A DNA stretch of 64,000 bases from Neocallimastix lanati (nom. inval.) (GCA_016946835.1 JACVTC010000049.1:533501-597500), one strand, 5' to 3'; counted from the first letter of the stretch, positions 45,263 to 56,622 are shown. The notes: generated by a model from the letters alone, not told the origin. Program-made: numbers and translations.

Positions 45263-47485
45263 GCATTTCGACATAATTTATGTATAATCATCATAAATTT
45301 TTGTACAATGTGTATAATATATGTAATACGCCACTATTTTCAACGTATATTTTTATTAATTGTTTTTTAGCATTAAAAAAATAAAATAAAAACAAAAAAA
45401 GAATAAATAAGTTTCTGTTGAGAATTTTGTTTTATTTTATTTTTTTTAATTTTATTTTATTATTATATTTTATTATTAAATATTTTAATAATAAAACCTT
45501 TCCATTTTATTTTATTCAAATAAAATAAATAAAATTATATATTTTATTATTAAATTAATTAAATAATAGAATAAAATTTATTATAATATTAAATATTTAT
45601 TATTAATAAAATTTAAATATTGATATTGATATTAATAAAATATTTTGACATTGATATTAATATAATTTAAACTATATATATTCTAGTTAATTATTATTCA
45701 TATATTTAGAGTGTATTTAATTCTATTAAACATTTATACCATAAATCAATGATATCATTTTTTCACATTTTTTATCAATTAATCGGATTCCTTTTTTTTT
45801 TGTATTTTTTAATGAAATCATTGATTTCATCAGTTTTTGTTAATATTTTTTTTTCCAAACTCCTTCAATTTTCCTTTTGTAATTATTGTAAGATAAAGAT
45901 TCTTCTCTTTTTAAATGATAAATCAATTCATATAAAGAATGTTTTTTGTAAAACATTTTTTTTAAGTAATTGTTAAAAAATTCTGAAGCATTATTTGTTA
46001 TGTGGTTTATATCGTTATAATAATTCCAATATTAAATATCATATTTATATAAATAAGTCTTATTAAAATATTCCAAAAAATTTAAAAAATTGAAATAATT
46101 ATATATTTGACATATAATTTTAATATAATTATAAATATCAAATATATATTCAGGATTTATAAAAGGAAAATTTGTAATAGCTTTATATAACAAATAAATT
46201 TTATGATTATTTTCAACTTCATTATAACATAATTTATTTTTTTGAACTTCAAACGATCTTTTATAATGCCATACACAATATTTAATAGTAATATTATGAA
46301 ACATTTTAATGGAAGAATTGGATATACTTTTTTCAAAATCACAACGCAAAATTTTTGGTATAACTATAATATTATTATTATAATTACTTTCATTCTTTTT
46401 TAATTCTTCAAATAACAATTCATAGGTTGCTTGTTCTTTATTATTTAATATAGATAGTGATGTAGTATAAAAACTATTTATTTCTGGAGCAAATACTCTT
46501 GTTATAAACACTTGATAACCAAATATTGGTCCAATATAAAATGTACCATCAGCAAACATATGTTCGTTGTATTTTATAGACAATTCTGTTTGGAATGGGG
46601 AATGATGATTGAAAAATTATAATATTAGAATTTTTGTATATCATAAAATTTTCATCTCTTTCGTTTATATAATATTCAGATTTATCTGGAATTTCATTAA
46701 ATTTTGATATATCAGGAGGTAGTTGTTTTTTTATATATCTTGATATTTGGGATTTAATTGAATTATATTCAGGGCATATCAATCCAATTCAAATATTTCA
46801 TTATATATGTTTTGGATTTATATCAAATTGGATTGAGGTTTTTCTAATTTCATTTTTCATTTTATGTTTTATTATTGATACAGATGCATCATATTCTTTT
46901 CCTGGATGAGTATGTTTGTTTTCATATTTTATTACTTTATTATTATCATTTAGAATAATGTAAGATTTACATTTTTTTAACTGTTTTATATTTAATACAT
47001 TTGAATATTTTTGTATTATTCGTTATATATCATAAATTAAATTTATATTTTCTTTTTACAATGATTTGGTTTTTTTCTTTATTAGTTTCACTTATTTCTA
47101 ATTGATCATCCATTTATTATAAATATTTTAAATTAAAAGTTTTATTTTTTATATTTTAGTTTTTTTTGTTTTAATTTTTTTTTTTATCCTATATTTTATT
47201 CTTTTTTTTTTTTTTTTTATCTTATTTTATTTTATATTTTTTTTTTTTATTTTATAATTTACTTTATTATTTATTTTTTTTATTTTATATTTTACTTTTT
47301 TTTTTTTTTATATTTTATAATTTAGTATATATATATTTTTTTTACTGTAAATGTTTTTAAAATTAAAAAAAATAAAAATAAAAATAAAAATAAAAATAAA
47401 TTTAACCCTATTCCTATTCATTTATTTTTACAAGCCACATTGTAATACATGAATAAATGATCAAACATAATATATGTCGAAATGC
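45263..47485 (-). mobile_element. MULE-1 DNA transposon with terminal inverted repeats
   Basis: Left end GCATTTCGACATAATTTATG (45263 onward, to about 45312) pairs with the right end CATAATATATGTCGAAATGC (to 47485, from about 47436); the two about 50-bp ends also share ACAATGTG at their inner limits. The transposase pseudogene lies between them on the minus strand. A 9-bp target duplication was not found (GATTGTGAA versus AATACTCCC). The size of 2.2 kb fits a simple autonomous MULE. Confidence 0.75.
45735..47118 (-). pseudogene. MULE-1 transposase (FLYWCH-type zinc finger + DDE)
   Basis: ATG at 47118 (MDDQLEISETNKEKNQ). N-terminal zinc-binding part with CKSYIIL, then KHTHPGKEYDASVS (FLYWCH-like C2H2), then CPEYNSIKSQISR and the catalytic domain: FADGTFYIGP (Asp, about 46560), LRCDFEKSI (Asp) and TIKYCVWHYKR, and TNNASEFFNN (Glu, about 45985). 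Breaks: an early stop at about 47040, a frame change near 46970, stops at about 46790, a roughly 7-nt insertion at about 46610, and a stop after YKYDI at 46032. Cut-and-paste transposase, inactive. Confidence 0.88.
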
Positions 47486-47500
47486 AATACTCCCATAAAA

Positions 47501-48086
47501 TGATCTAAAAATAACGTGATATAAGATAAATTTATGTAACAACATAAATTCTATAAAATACATAAAATTAATGTAAACATAAAATTTATAACATAAATTT
47601 TATGTTATATAAATAATTTATAAATGAATTAAGTTTTATTTCATTTTAAATATTTTATTTTATTATATTTTTAATTATTTTTAATAATTATTATTTTATA
47701 TTAATATTTTATTAATTACAATAAATTTATATTTTTATTATTATTTTTATGAATATTTTATTTTAATATTTTATATTTTATTTTATACTTTTATATTAAA
47801 TACTTTAAATACATAATAGTTATTCTAAAAGAATTAATTAAATAGTTTATTATGAATTTCAAATATAAAAACAAGAATAATTCTTTATAATTATTCTTTG
47901 CAACACAGTTTTATGCCAAATTTATTTTATAATTCTTTATATTTTCAAGATAAATATTAAATATTAAATACATGTATTAATTAATTTTATAATTATTTTT
48001 AAATAATAAATAAATAAATTTTATAATAACTACTTAAATAAAACTTCTCCCAACAAGAGAACTTGAACCTAAAGATAACTTTATCA
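47501..48086 (+). mobile_element. 5' LTR of gypsy B (short subtype)
   Basis: Begins TGATCTAAAAATAACGTGAT and ends AACTTTATCA. It corresponds to the LTR from about base 130 onward; the first TGATATAAAACG part is missing. The TGAT...ATCA ends could mean that it is a real shorter subtype. Confidence 0.8.
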
Positions 48087-48089
48087 TTT

Positions 48090-48104
48090 TGGTGGAGATA
48101 TCGG
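48090..48104 (+). promoter_or_regulatory. Primer binding site of gypsy B
   Basis: TGGTGGAGATATCGG, three bases after the LTR, same as gypsy A and D. A hairpin TTCTCTTAGAGGAGAA follows immediately (about 48105-48120). Confidence 0.9.
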
Positions 48105-48120
48105 TTCTCTTAGAGGAGAA

Positions 48121-48650
48121 GAATATAATTGTAATGAATCCGTCAATAAAACAGATTATAACAATAAAAAACACTACAATTTAAACAAATAAAATTAAAA
48201 TAATTTCTTTTATTAATAAATTCTTTTATTAATTATAAACTTTTCTTATGTTATTAACTGTAAAATAGTTAATAACTAATACATCGATTTAATTAAGAAA
48301 AATTACATGTATTTATATTTTTTCTTATTACATTATTAATATATGATGTTATTTAATAATATATATAAAACTATTTATTTATTAACAAAAGATTTTTTTT
48401 AATTAATAATTTTTATTATTTATTAATTTACTAAAACTAAAATTAATTTTTTAAACTCTTTATTTTATTTATTATTTTAATACTTATAATAATTTTAATT
48501 ATATATTTAATATTGAAAAACTATTTTTATAAATATTAACTATTTAAGATTATTCCTAAATTAATATTTAACTATTTAAAACTAAACTAAGTTAACTAAA
48601 CTAATTAAAAAATTTAAAAAAAATAATTAAATTTTATTTCAAAAAAATAA
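48121..48650 (+). mobile_element. Foreign LTR-like insert replacing leader and start of gag
   Basis: Sequence after GAGAAGAATATAATT departs from gypsy A and resembles the reverse complement of 3480-3745 (shared GTTATTAACTGTAAAATAGTT, ATTACATGTATTTATATTTT). It ends where the gag text TDIYDWCRMKVQ starts (about 48655). About 150 N-terminal Gag residues are therefore missing. Confidence 0.6.
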
Positions 48651-49816
48651 CTAGTCCTACTGATATTTATGATTGGTGTCGTATGAAGGTGCAAGGTCAA
48701 GGTTCCAAAAGTATCCAAGCATTAGTAACTAAGGATACTAACGGACACTTAGTTTATCCTAACCTTGAGCAAATGAGAGATGCATTGCTAAAAACGTACA
48801 AATTAGAAAAAGATCCTGATGATATTATTAATGAAATAAAATCTATGAAGATTAATAAAGGAGAAGATGTAAAAGAATTCAATCAGAAGTACTTAAAATT
48901 ATATAATGATTTAAATGATGAATACAAATTAAGAATTTCTTCTTACGACTATTTAGATGCAATAATTAGTAAAACTACTGTGTGGCGTAGCGTAAAATCG
49001 GAAATTAAAAATAAGAAAATTACGCTATCAGAAGCTATGGACGCTGTAGAATTCTATGATAAAATGGAAAATGAATTAAAACTAAAAACTCAAAATAGTA
49101 ATAATTCATCATCCAATAATAGAAATAACAAAAATTCAAATTATAATAAAAATTCTAATTTTGTTAATCAAGGTGGCTACAATAATAACAACCATAATAA
49201 CCCTAATTTTAATAACAAGCATAAAGTTTCTTTTTGTAAGTTTTGCTACGAAAAGGGACATTCAATCTCCGACTGTTCTGGTTATGCAAAATTCCAATAT
49301 TTTAAATATATGGACTCCATGATGAATAATAATTTTAATAACCAAAATTCAAATTTTAATAATTTCCCATATAATAATTTTAATAATATTAATCATGGTA
49401 GTAATAATAATTTTAATTTAGACAACCAAAAATGGAACGGAAACAATAACAGAAACAATGGTTACAGGAACAACAATAAACCTAATAAATTTAATGGCTT
49501 TACATATTTTAATAATCCAAATTTTAATAACCAAAATTTTAATAATAATCAGCCATTCTATAATCAAAATTATAATAATAATCAAAATTTTAATAACCAG
49601 CCATTTTATAACTATAATTTTAATAATCAGACACTGAATAATCAAAACTTTAATAATAATCAAAATTTTTATAATATCCAAAATTTTAATAATGGTCAAA
49701 ATTTTAATGAAAACTTTAATTCTTATAATTCTAATTTTAATAATCCTGGTTTTAATAATTCCTATAATAGGAATATTAATGAAGAAAACTCCGACGAAAC
49801 TAGTTCTTTAAACTAG
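48651..49816 (+). pseudogene. gag: Gypsy B gag, N-terminally truncated
   Basis: First in-frame ATG is 48683, but homology starts at about 48657. Reads MKVQGQGSKSIQALVTKDT, LLKTYKLEKDPDDIINEIKS, zinc knuckle CKFCYEKGHSISDC (about 49240-49280) and an intact tail of FNNQN/NFNN repeats ending NEENSDETSSLN with TAG at 49814-49816. The tail is open here but shifted in gypsy A. Pol starts at ATG 49819, two bases after the stop, in another frame. Confidence 0.85.
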
Positions 49817-49818
49817 TA

Positions 49819-51229
49819 ATGGGGAGTAAGTGCTCTCCTCTAAACCAAAACACTAAAAATACAAAACATTATTACGTGGACGCAATGAAAAGAAAAAGTG
49901 TAGAATTACCTCCAGGTACACCGATTAGAAAATCCAAATCCAATTCGGCTAAGAAAAGTACTTTTAAAACAAATGCAAAACAGCCGGAAATGGAAGACCA
50001 AACGAATTTTGAAGTTGATGTACCTAATAGAAAAGTAATTAATCCTCACATAAGTAAGCGTTCCACTAACAAAAATTTTAATAATTCTATTAATAGTAAT
50101 AATGATAATACTCTTATTAATAATTCTAATATTAATTCTAATAATTCAAATAATAATAATTCAAATAATTTAAATACTTATAATTCTAATAAGTCAAATA
50201 ATAATTCTAATAAAAATAATAAAAATAATATTTCTAATAAATTTAATAATATTTCTAATAAAAGTAATATTTCTAATAAAATTAATAATATTTCTAATAA
50301 ATTTAATAATATTTCTAATAAAAATAATATTTCTAATAATAATTCTGAATTAAATTTTTTTAATACTAATAAAAATTTTAATATTTTAATTAATAACAAT
50401 TCTAATAAATTAAACTATAATTATAATACTAATTTAATTAATGATTCTAACAAAATTTCCGATAATAATTCTATAAAAATGAATATTAATGAAGAAAGTT
50501 TATTAATTAATTCTAATAATAATGAAAATTCTTTTAATAATAATTCAAATGATTTTAAAAATATAATTTTAATTGATAATAAATTTAATAATCTTAAAAA
50601 TTTTAATAATGATACTTTAAATAATTATTCTAATTCTAATCAAAAGTTAAATAACTTAAATTATTCTACTGATGATTTTAACCCTAATGATATTAATAAT
50701 TTTAATAAAAATTTAATTAATCCAAAAGAATTAAAAGTTGGGACCAATAAAAAGAAAGTCCAATTTAATATTAAAGATCCTCCTGATCATGATGACAATA
50801 CTAATAATAATAATAAAAATGAAAAGCTAGAAAAACATATACTATTAGCTAATAAATATTTTATTGAACCTTATAATTTATCTAAAGATTTAGCAAATGC
50901 TAAATGTGATATTACATATGCTCAGTTATTAGATATTTCTCCCAAAGCAAGAGCTGATTTAATTAAAAATTTTAAATTAGAAAAATTAAAAATTTCTAGT
51001 ACTATGAATATAGAGGATAATTTTGTCTATAATTATGAATATGATGAAATTAAAAATAATAACAATTTCAAAGAAGACGACTTAGGTATTGTTCTAGCCT
51101 CTGTCGATAATATTGAAAATAAATTGCTCATAGATTCCGGTAGCAATTTAAATCTTATTTCAGTTGATTATTTTAATTCTTTACCTGTCCAATACGAAAC
51201 TGTAGGAATTTGCCATGGTCGTATTTGCT
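49819..51229 (+). pseudogene. pol: Gypsy B pol: Asn-rich linker and protease, deletion at end
   Basis: Open from ATG 49819 (MGSKCSPLNQNTKN) through a long Asn/Ser region, VQFNIKDPPDH (about 50760), KARADLIKNFKLEKLK and the protease LLIDSGSNLNLISVDYF (about 51125). At CHGRIC (about 51225) the sequence jumps to the RT IIFSTLDLFSGYHQIRM. Compared with gypsy A about 850 bp are deleted, with the 3-bp microhomology TGC at the junction. The deletion removes the protease C-terminus and RT N-terminus and shifts the frame. Confidence 0.88.
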
Positions 51230-52742
51230 ATAATATTCTCCACTCTGGATTTATTTTCGGGTTATCATCAAATACGTATGGCGGAAGATAGTATTGATCT
51301 TACAAGTTTTACTACCAAATATGGAAATTTCGTATACAAAGTTATGCCATTTGGTCTAACTGGTGCTCCAGCCACATTTCAGAGAGAAATGAATCGTATT
51401 CTTTTCGATTTATTAAGTAAATGTGTTTTGTTTTTCTCGATGATATTTTCATATTTTCAAATTCTTTTGAAGAACATCTCATACCCCTTAAACAAGTTTT
51501 TGAAATCTTTCGTAAATATGAAGTTAAAATCAACATTGAAAAATGTTGCTTCTTCAAGGAGGAGGTAGAACTACTCGACCATGTAGTATCTAATAACGGC
51601 CTCAAAACCATAAATTCAAAAGTCAATGCTGTAGCTAAATGGTTGAAACCTGAAAATATCTCAGAACTTAGATCTTTCTTGGGTTCTGTTGGTTATTATA
51701 GAAAATTTATTAATAATTTTGCTATGATTGCTGCGCCACTCTATAAATTATTACGAAAAGATGTTCCTTATATATGGGAAAATACACATCAAGATAGTTT
51801 TAATAAGTTAAAAGAAGCACTAACCTCTGCTCCGATTCTACGTTATCCTAATTTTAATAAACAATTTTTATTAGAACGGACGCATGTAAATTAGGAATTG
51901 GAAGTATTCTACTTCAAAAAGACGAAAAAGACTGAAAGGAATACCCAATCCACTTTATCAGTAGAACTTTAAATAAAGCAGAAACGAATTACAGTATAAC
52001 GGACCTGGGAGGAACAGCAGTTTACTACTGTGCTAAGGAATTCAAGTATAATATATCAGGAAATAAATTTGAAACACTACTATATACAGATCATAAGCCA
52101 CTAATTGGATTATTCAAAACTAAAGAACCTGATAGTATACGCCACATCCGATGGTGTATTACAATCAGTATGCTAAGAATAAAAATATTATATGAACCTG
52201 GAAAAAGAAATTACATAGCAGATGCATTATCAAGAATAAAAATTAATGATAACAAACTGGACACTAAAAATAATTCTAATAAAGAAAATAATAAATTAAA
52301 AGAGTCAAATACGCCACATATTAATATATTAAATAATAAAAAAATTTCAAGTTTAAAAATTAAGAAAAATTTAAAATTTAAAAATTTCAAATTTCAAAAA
52401 TTGAGGGAAAAATGGTGGTATATATACAATTTGAAATTTTCAAAAATTTCTAATCTTTTTACTGACAATATGGATTTCAATAAATTACAATATAATCCTA
52501 ATATATGGCTCAATATAAATTTCAATAAATTAAAATTAAATCAGAGTAAATTAAAAAAAATTTTAATTCAATTACTTCAATTAAAAAGAAATATTATTGA
52601 ATATTATTCTAATATATTAGCAAATATAAATTCCTATATATTACAATATAACCAAAGTAATTCTTATATGTACGAAAAACATAATTTTAATGATCTATGT
52701 CAATTAAAAGGACAAATAGATCAATTGAAAATAATACAATAA
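51230..52742 (+). pseudogene. pol: Gypsy B RT remainder, RNase H and linker
   Basis: LDLFSGYHQIRMAED, PFGLTGAPATFQREM, then a 1-nt loss in a T-run (about 51430), CFVFLDDIFIFSNSFEEHL (FLDD), SELRSFLGSVGYYRKFI; a shift near 51870 and stops in RNase H (51895-52170), then 52170-52742 the Lys/Asn-rich linker. A single A lost in an A-run at about 52728 shifts the frame again before integrase; gypsy A keeps the frame here. Confidence 0.87.
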
Positions 52743-54055
52743 AATATATTGATAATATACTAGACAATAAAAGTGAAGAATATAATAATAATACTTATAA
52801 AATATATTCCATTAATACTATTAATTCTAATAATAATAATAATATTGAAGAAATTGGAAATAATAATGAAGCTATTGATGAAGAAAATTCAAATATTACT
52901 GAATTTATGCAAAAATTCATTAATGATCACATAATAACTATTGATGGTAATAAATATTTGAAAGAAGAGGATATTTTAAGAAAAATTATTACCACGAATG
53001 AAGAAAAATTCAATCTTATATGGAAAGCCCATGCCATCGGACATGAAGGTTTTAATAAAACTTATGAACGATTAAGAAAATCTTTCTACTGGAAAGGAAT
53101 GACAGTAGATATAAAAAGATTTATTGCAAATTGTGAAAATTGTCAATTAAACAAAAGAAACGAAATCCCTGAACCTACCGAAAAATTCCCAACACAAGTA
53201 GAAGCTCCTTTTACGCACTTGGGTTTAGATATAATAGGACCACTACCAAAAACCAGTAGTGGAAATCAATATATTATTGTTATTGTAGATTATTTTACAA
53301 AATGGGTAGAAGCACAACCACTATCTACCATTACTTCATGTGACGTAGTCAACTTTTTGTCTCAAATTTTTGCAAGATTTGGTACACCAAATACAATTAC
53401 AACTGATAATGGTGTACAATTTAATTCAGATTTCACAAAAATATTTTTGGATTTGTATGACGTATACATTAAATTTACTGTAACGTATCATCCTGAATCT
53501 AATGGTCTAACCGAAAAACGTAATAGAGAAATAGGAAAATTATTACGTCTATTAGCAAGTAAAAAAAAAGAATGGGATCTTGTCCTACCTTTTGCTTTAT
53601 GGGTTTTAAGAACTTCGAAAAATTCAGTTACTAAATATTCAAGTTTCAAGTTACTTTATGGAAGAAGAGATCAACAACCATTTGAATTAGCTTCATCTCT
53701 TCCAACTTCGAATGTACAAGGAAGTAAAGAAGAATTATTAATTGAAAAATTTATTAATCATAATAAATGGGTTATAGACGCATGTAATAATATAAAGAAG
53801 AATAATAAATATTGGGAAACTCGAAGAGAAGAAATTACTAGTATGAATAAACAAAACGAAATTAAAATAGGAGATTTAGTGAAAGTTCGAAATTTTTCTA
53901 GGTATAAAATTGATCCTTATTTTGTAGGTCCATTTGAAGTTACAGGAAAACAATTTAATACCGTAAAATTAGTGGACCCAAATACAAAACTACCTTTAGA
54001 AAGACCAGTACATATTAAAAATATAATAAAATTTAATTCAACAACTATACCATAG
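52743..54055 (+). pseudogene. pol: Gypsy B integrase
   Basis: Intact frame with the HHCC module (HAIGHEGFNKTYERLRKSFY, CENCQLNKR), DDE residues in LGLDIIGPLPK, TDNGVQFNSDF and HPESNGLTEKRNREI, and the GPFEV module at the end. Stop TAG at 54053-54055; PPT AAGAAGGGACGAA follows at 54065-54077. Closely similar to gypsy A integrase; the domain itself could fold, but it has no own promoter or start. Confidence 0.9.
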
Positions 54056-54077
54056 TTGTAACTAAAGAAGGGACGAA

Positions 54078-54788
54078 TAATATAAAACGTAAATAAAAAC
54101 TTTAATTATTAATAAATTATTTTATTAATAATTACATAAAAATAAATTAATAAGTTATTTGCAAATTCGTGACATAAATAAAACGTGATCGAAAATAACG
54201 TGATAAAATTTAAATTATGTAAAGACATAAAATTATGAAAGAACATAAAAATTAATGTAAACATAAAATTTATTACATAAATTTTATGTTATGTTAAAAT
54301 TGAAATAATTTATAAATTTCTTTTTATTATTTTTATTATTTTTATATTGATATTTTATTTTATTATATTTTTAATTATTTTTAATAATTATTATTTTATA
54401 TTAATATTTTATTAATTATAATAATTTTATATTTTTATTATTATTTTTATGAATATTTTATTTTAATATTTTATATTTTATTTTATACTTTTATATTAAA
54501 TACTTTAAATACTTAATAGTTATTCTAAAAGAATTAATTGATTAAATAGTTTATTATGAATTTCAAATATAAAAACAAGAATAATTCTTTATAATTATTC
54601 TTTGCAGCACAGTTTTATGCCAAAATTTATTTTATAATTCTTTATATTTTCAAGATAAATATTAAATACGTGTATTAATTAATTTTATAATAATTTTTAA
54701 ATAATAAATAAATATATTTTATAATTAAATAACTATTTAATAAAATTTCTCCCAACAAGAGAACTTGAACCCAAAGGTTACTTTATCA
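54078..54788 (+). mobile_element. 3' LTR of gypsy B (long subtype)
   Basis: 711 bp, TAATATAAAACG...CTTTATCA, close to gypsy A LTRs. As in gypsy A's 3' LTR the first bases read TA instead of TG. Confidence 0.9.
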
Positions 54789-54947
54789 TATTATTACTAT
54801 AAAAATTTTGTAGTACATATTTATATTGGCCAGGAATATTTAAATTTAAATTATTAGAAAAATTATTTCCATAAAAGGTAGGATCATAATAATTTAATTT
54901 ATTATTATATAATATATTATTTAAATTATTATTATTAAGATAATTAT
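54789..54947 (-). pseudogene. Left part of an Asn-rich frame interrupted by the TRIM
   Basis: Minus strand reads YLNNNNLNN..., YYDPTFYGNNFSNNLNLN, NIPGQYKYVLQNFYSN. It continues the frame at 56198-56418 if the 1.25-kb TRIM is removed. Looks like a Gag tail or pol linker of another LTR element, cut on the left by the end of gypsy B. Confidence 0.45.
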
Positions 54948-55142
54948 AGTTAAGGGTTATGAATTTATGGTTTATAATTATGTCAATTTTATTAATATAT
55001 TTTATGATAAAGAGTTAAAAGAGTTACAAATATTAAATTATATTAAATTACATTCTTTTATATTAACATATTGTGGCTTATACATTACATTACATAAATT
55101 ACATTTTAATACATTTAAACACATATTTCACATATTCTAACA

Positions 55143-56005
55143 TTCCCCCTAAACCAAGTTATTCTAAGTGAATAATTTTGGTTTAAAGGTGAATATGTGC
55201 ATAGCAATGCATAACAATAACACTTTCTGAAATTTATATCAATATTCTAAATTTTAATTAACTATTAAATTTCCATTTTATATTATATCAATTGAATTTT
55301 ATATATACTTTATGTATATTATTTGCTAATTTTATCTTAGATATTTATATTATTACCCATTGTACGTTTTATGGTTAAAACGCCTAAAACCTTCATAATT
55401 TGGGTATTTTTAATATTAAAAATTATTTAAATATGGATTGGACACCTATCTGGGTTTACACCATCCTATTTTATTATATTAAAGTAACCTCGTTGGGATT
55501 CACGACAAATTAATGATGACAACACATGGTTTACCTCTTTGGTTTTACATACTCTTGACAACTCATGGATTAATTCTTTGGTTTTTATGTCATTTTATTT
55601 ATTTTAATTAGTTAAAAATTTTATTATCTTTAATAAAATAGTTTGTAGTATTCAAAAAATAATTTATAATAATCAATAAATGCATATGATGATTTCATTT
55701 ATTAAGAGTCTCAAAATAATATGTTTATTTAATGTATTTCACGTTTCTTTTTTATCCTTAAGCGTGTTTACTTCATTCAGTGGGATTTCTTGTGCTAAGT
55801 TATTAGTTATTTAGGAGTTTTCATAATTTTTGAAATTTAGATCACTAAATTTCAATCTTGATCAATCTTGATTTCAATTCCAAAAAGTTGACATAATGGC
55901 AACCTTTATCATAATATTCTTCTTTTAACTTCTTTTATGTCCTTCTTGACATAGTCTTAGGTCGGCTTATGGATTTCTTATTATAAGAATCCTTTTAAGA
56001 GTCAG
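55143..56005 (-). other. Non-coding interior of the TRIM
   Basis: No Gag or Pol similarity. Contains mixed-composition blocks with near-repeats (ACACATGGTTTACCTCTTTGG and CAACTCATGGATTAATTCTT) and, at 55701-55713, ATTAAGAGTCTCA, an inverted copy of the PBS core. Confidence 0.7.
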
Positions 56006-56020
56006 ATGAGACTCTTAATC
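56006..56020 (-). promoter_or_regulatory. TRIM primer binding site (tRNA-Lys anticodon arm)
   Basis: Minus strand GATTAAGAGTCTCAT directly after the LTR end ...CTTAACA. Complementary to ATGAGACTCTTAATC, the anticodon arm of tRNA-Lys(CUU). A 7-bp local inverted repeat AAGAGTC/GACTCTT overlaps it (55997-56016). Confidence 0.8.
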
Positions 56021-56197
56021 TGTTAAGAGTTATGAATTTATGGTTTATAATTATGTCAATTTTGTTAATATATTTTATGATAAAGAGTTACAAATATTAA
56101 ATTATATTAAATTACATGCTTTTATATTAACATATTGTGGCTTATACATCACATTACATAAATTATATTTTAATACATTTAAACTCATATTCTGACA

Positions 56198-56418
56198 ATT
56201 ATCACTATTATTATTGTTATTATCATTATTATTATTGTTATTATTATTATTATTATTGTCATTACTATTATTGTTATAATCACTATTATTATTATTATTA
56301 TTTCCACTTGAAAAATCTGAAAAGTTAATATTACTATCTTTGTCACTTCCCCCGGATTCTTAATATGGTGTAAAATTTATAATATCAGGATGAGAAGTAG
56401 GTGACTTACAATTACCAG
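56198..56418 (-). pseudogene. Right part of the Asn-rich frame interrupted by the TRIM
   Basis: Minus strand GNCKSPTSHPDIINFTPY, stop, ESGGSDKDSNINFSDFSSGN, then Asn runs with Ser/Asp. The 5' end is cut by an LTR starting at 56419. Likely a retroelement linker; identity unknown. Confidence 0.45.
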
Positions 56419-56622
56419 TGTAACGATCTGGTCACTTATATAACAATAGACAACACTGGAAAATTAATAATAAGTTAAAATGTTTTTTTTAAAAACTTTG
56501 TTTTATTAATTTATTAAAATAAAATTTATTAAAGTAATTATTTATTAATTAATTAACTAATTTTGTAATATATCAAATTACTAATTATTATGAATCATTT
56601 CAAATATTTCTTTTGTTTTATT
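56419..56622 (-). mobile_element. LTR fragment, family 3, minus strand
   Basis: TGTAACGATCTGGTCACTTA onward is the reverse complement of the last 200 bp of 2598-3130. Truncated at about 56622, where copia gag-pol text begins. Confidence 0.7.

Larger units (their letters stand above)
47501..54788 (+). mobile_element. Gypsy B: plus-strand copy of the gypsy A family
   Basis: 5' LTR, PBS, gag (5' part replaced), pol with an approximately 850-bp deletion, integrase, PPT, 3' LTR. The coding text is close to gypsy A. The two LTRs belong to different subtypes (586 bp versus 711 bp), and no target duplication is visible (TAAAA at left, TATT at right), so it is probably a recombinant. Confidence 0.88.
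54948..56197 (-). mobile_element. TRIM-like non-autonomous copia element, TSD ATTAT
   Basis: 1250 bp. LTRs 54948-55142 (195 bp) and 56021-56197 (177 bp), TGTTAAG...TTCTAACA; perfect 5-bp target duplication ATTAT (54943-54947 and 56198-56202). The 878-bp interior has a PPT at its left (minus GGTTTAGGGGGAA, 55143-55155) and a PBS at its right (56006-56020), and no coding frame. It was inserted into an Asn-rich minus-strand frame. Must be moved in trans by a copia element. Confidence 0.92.

Noticed and set aside
45088-45294. 68-codon frame as a host gene
   Set aside because: It crosses the MULE-1 terminal repeat, has no recognised similarity and lies between element fragments.
56137-56328. Tyr/His-rich plus-strand frame
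   Set aside because: Antisense of Asn-coding triplets (ATT/GTT arrays) in the minus-strand frame 56198-56418.
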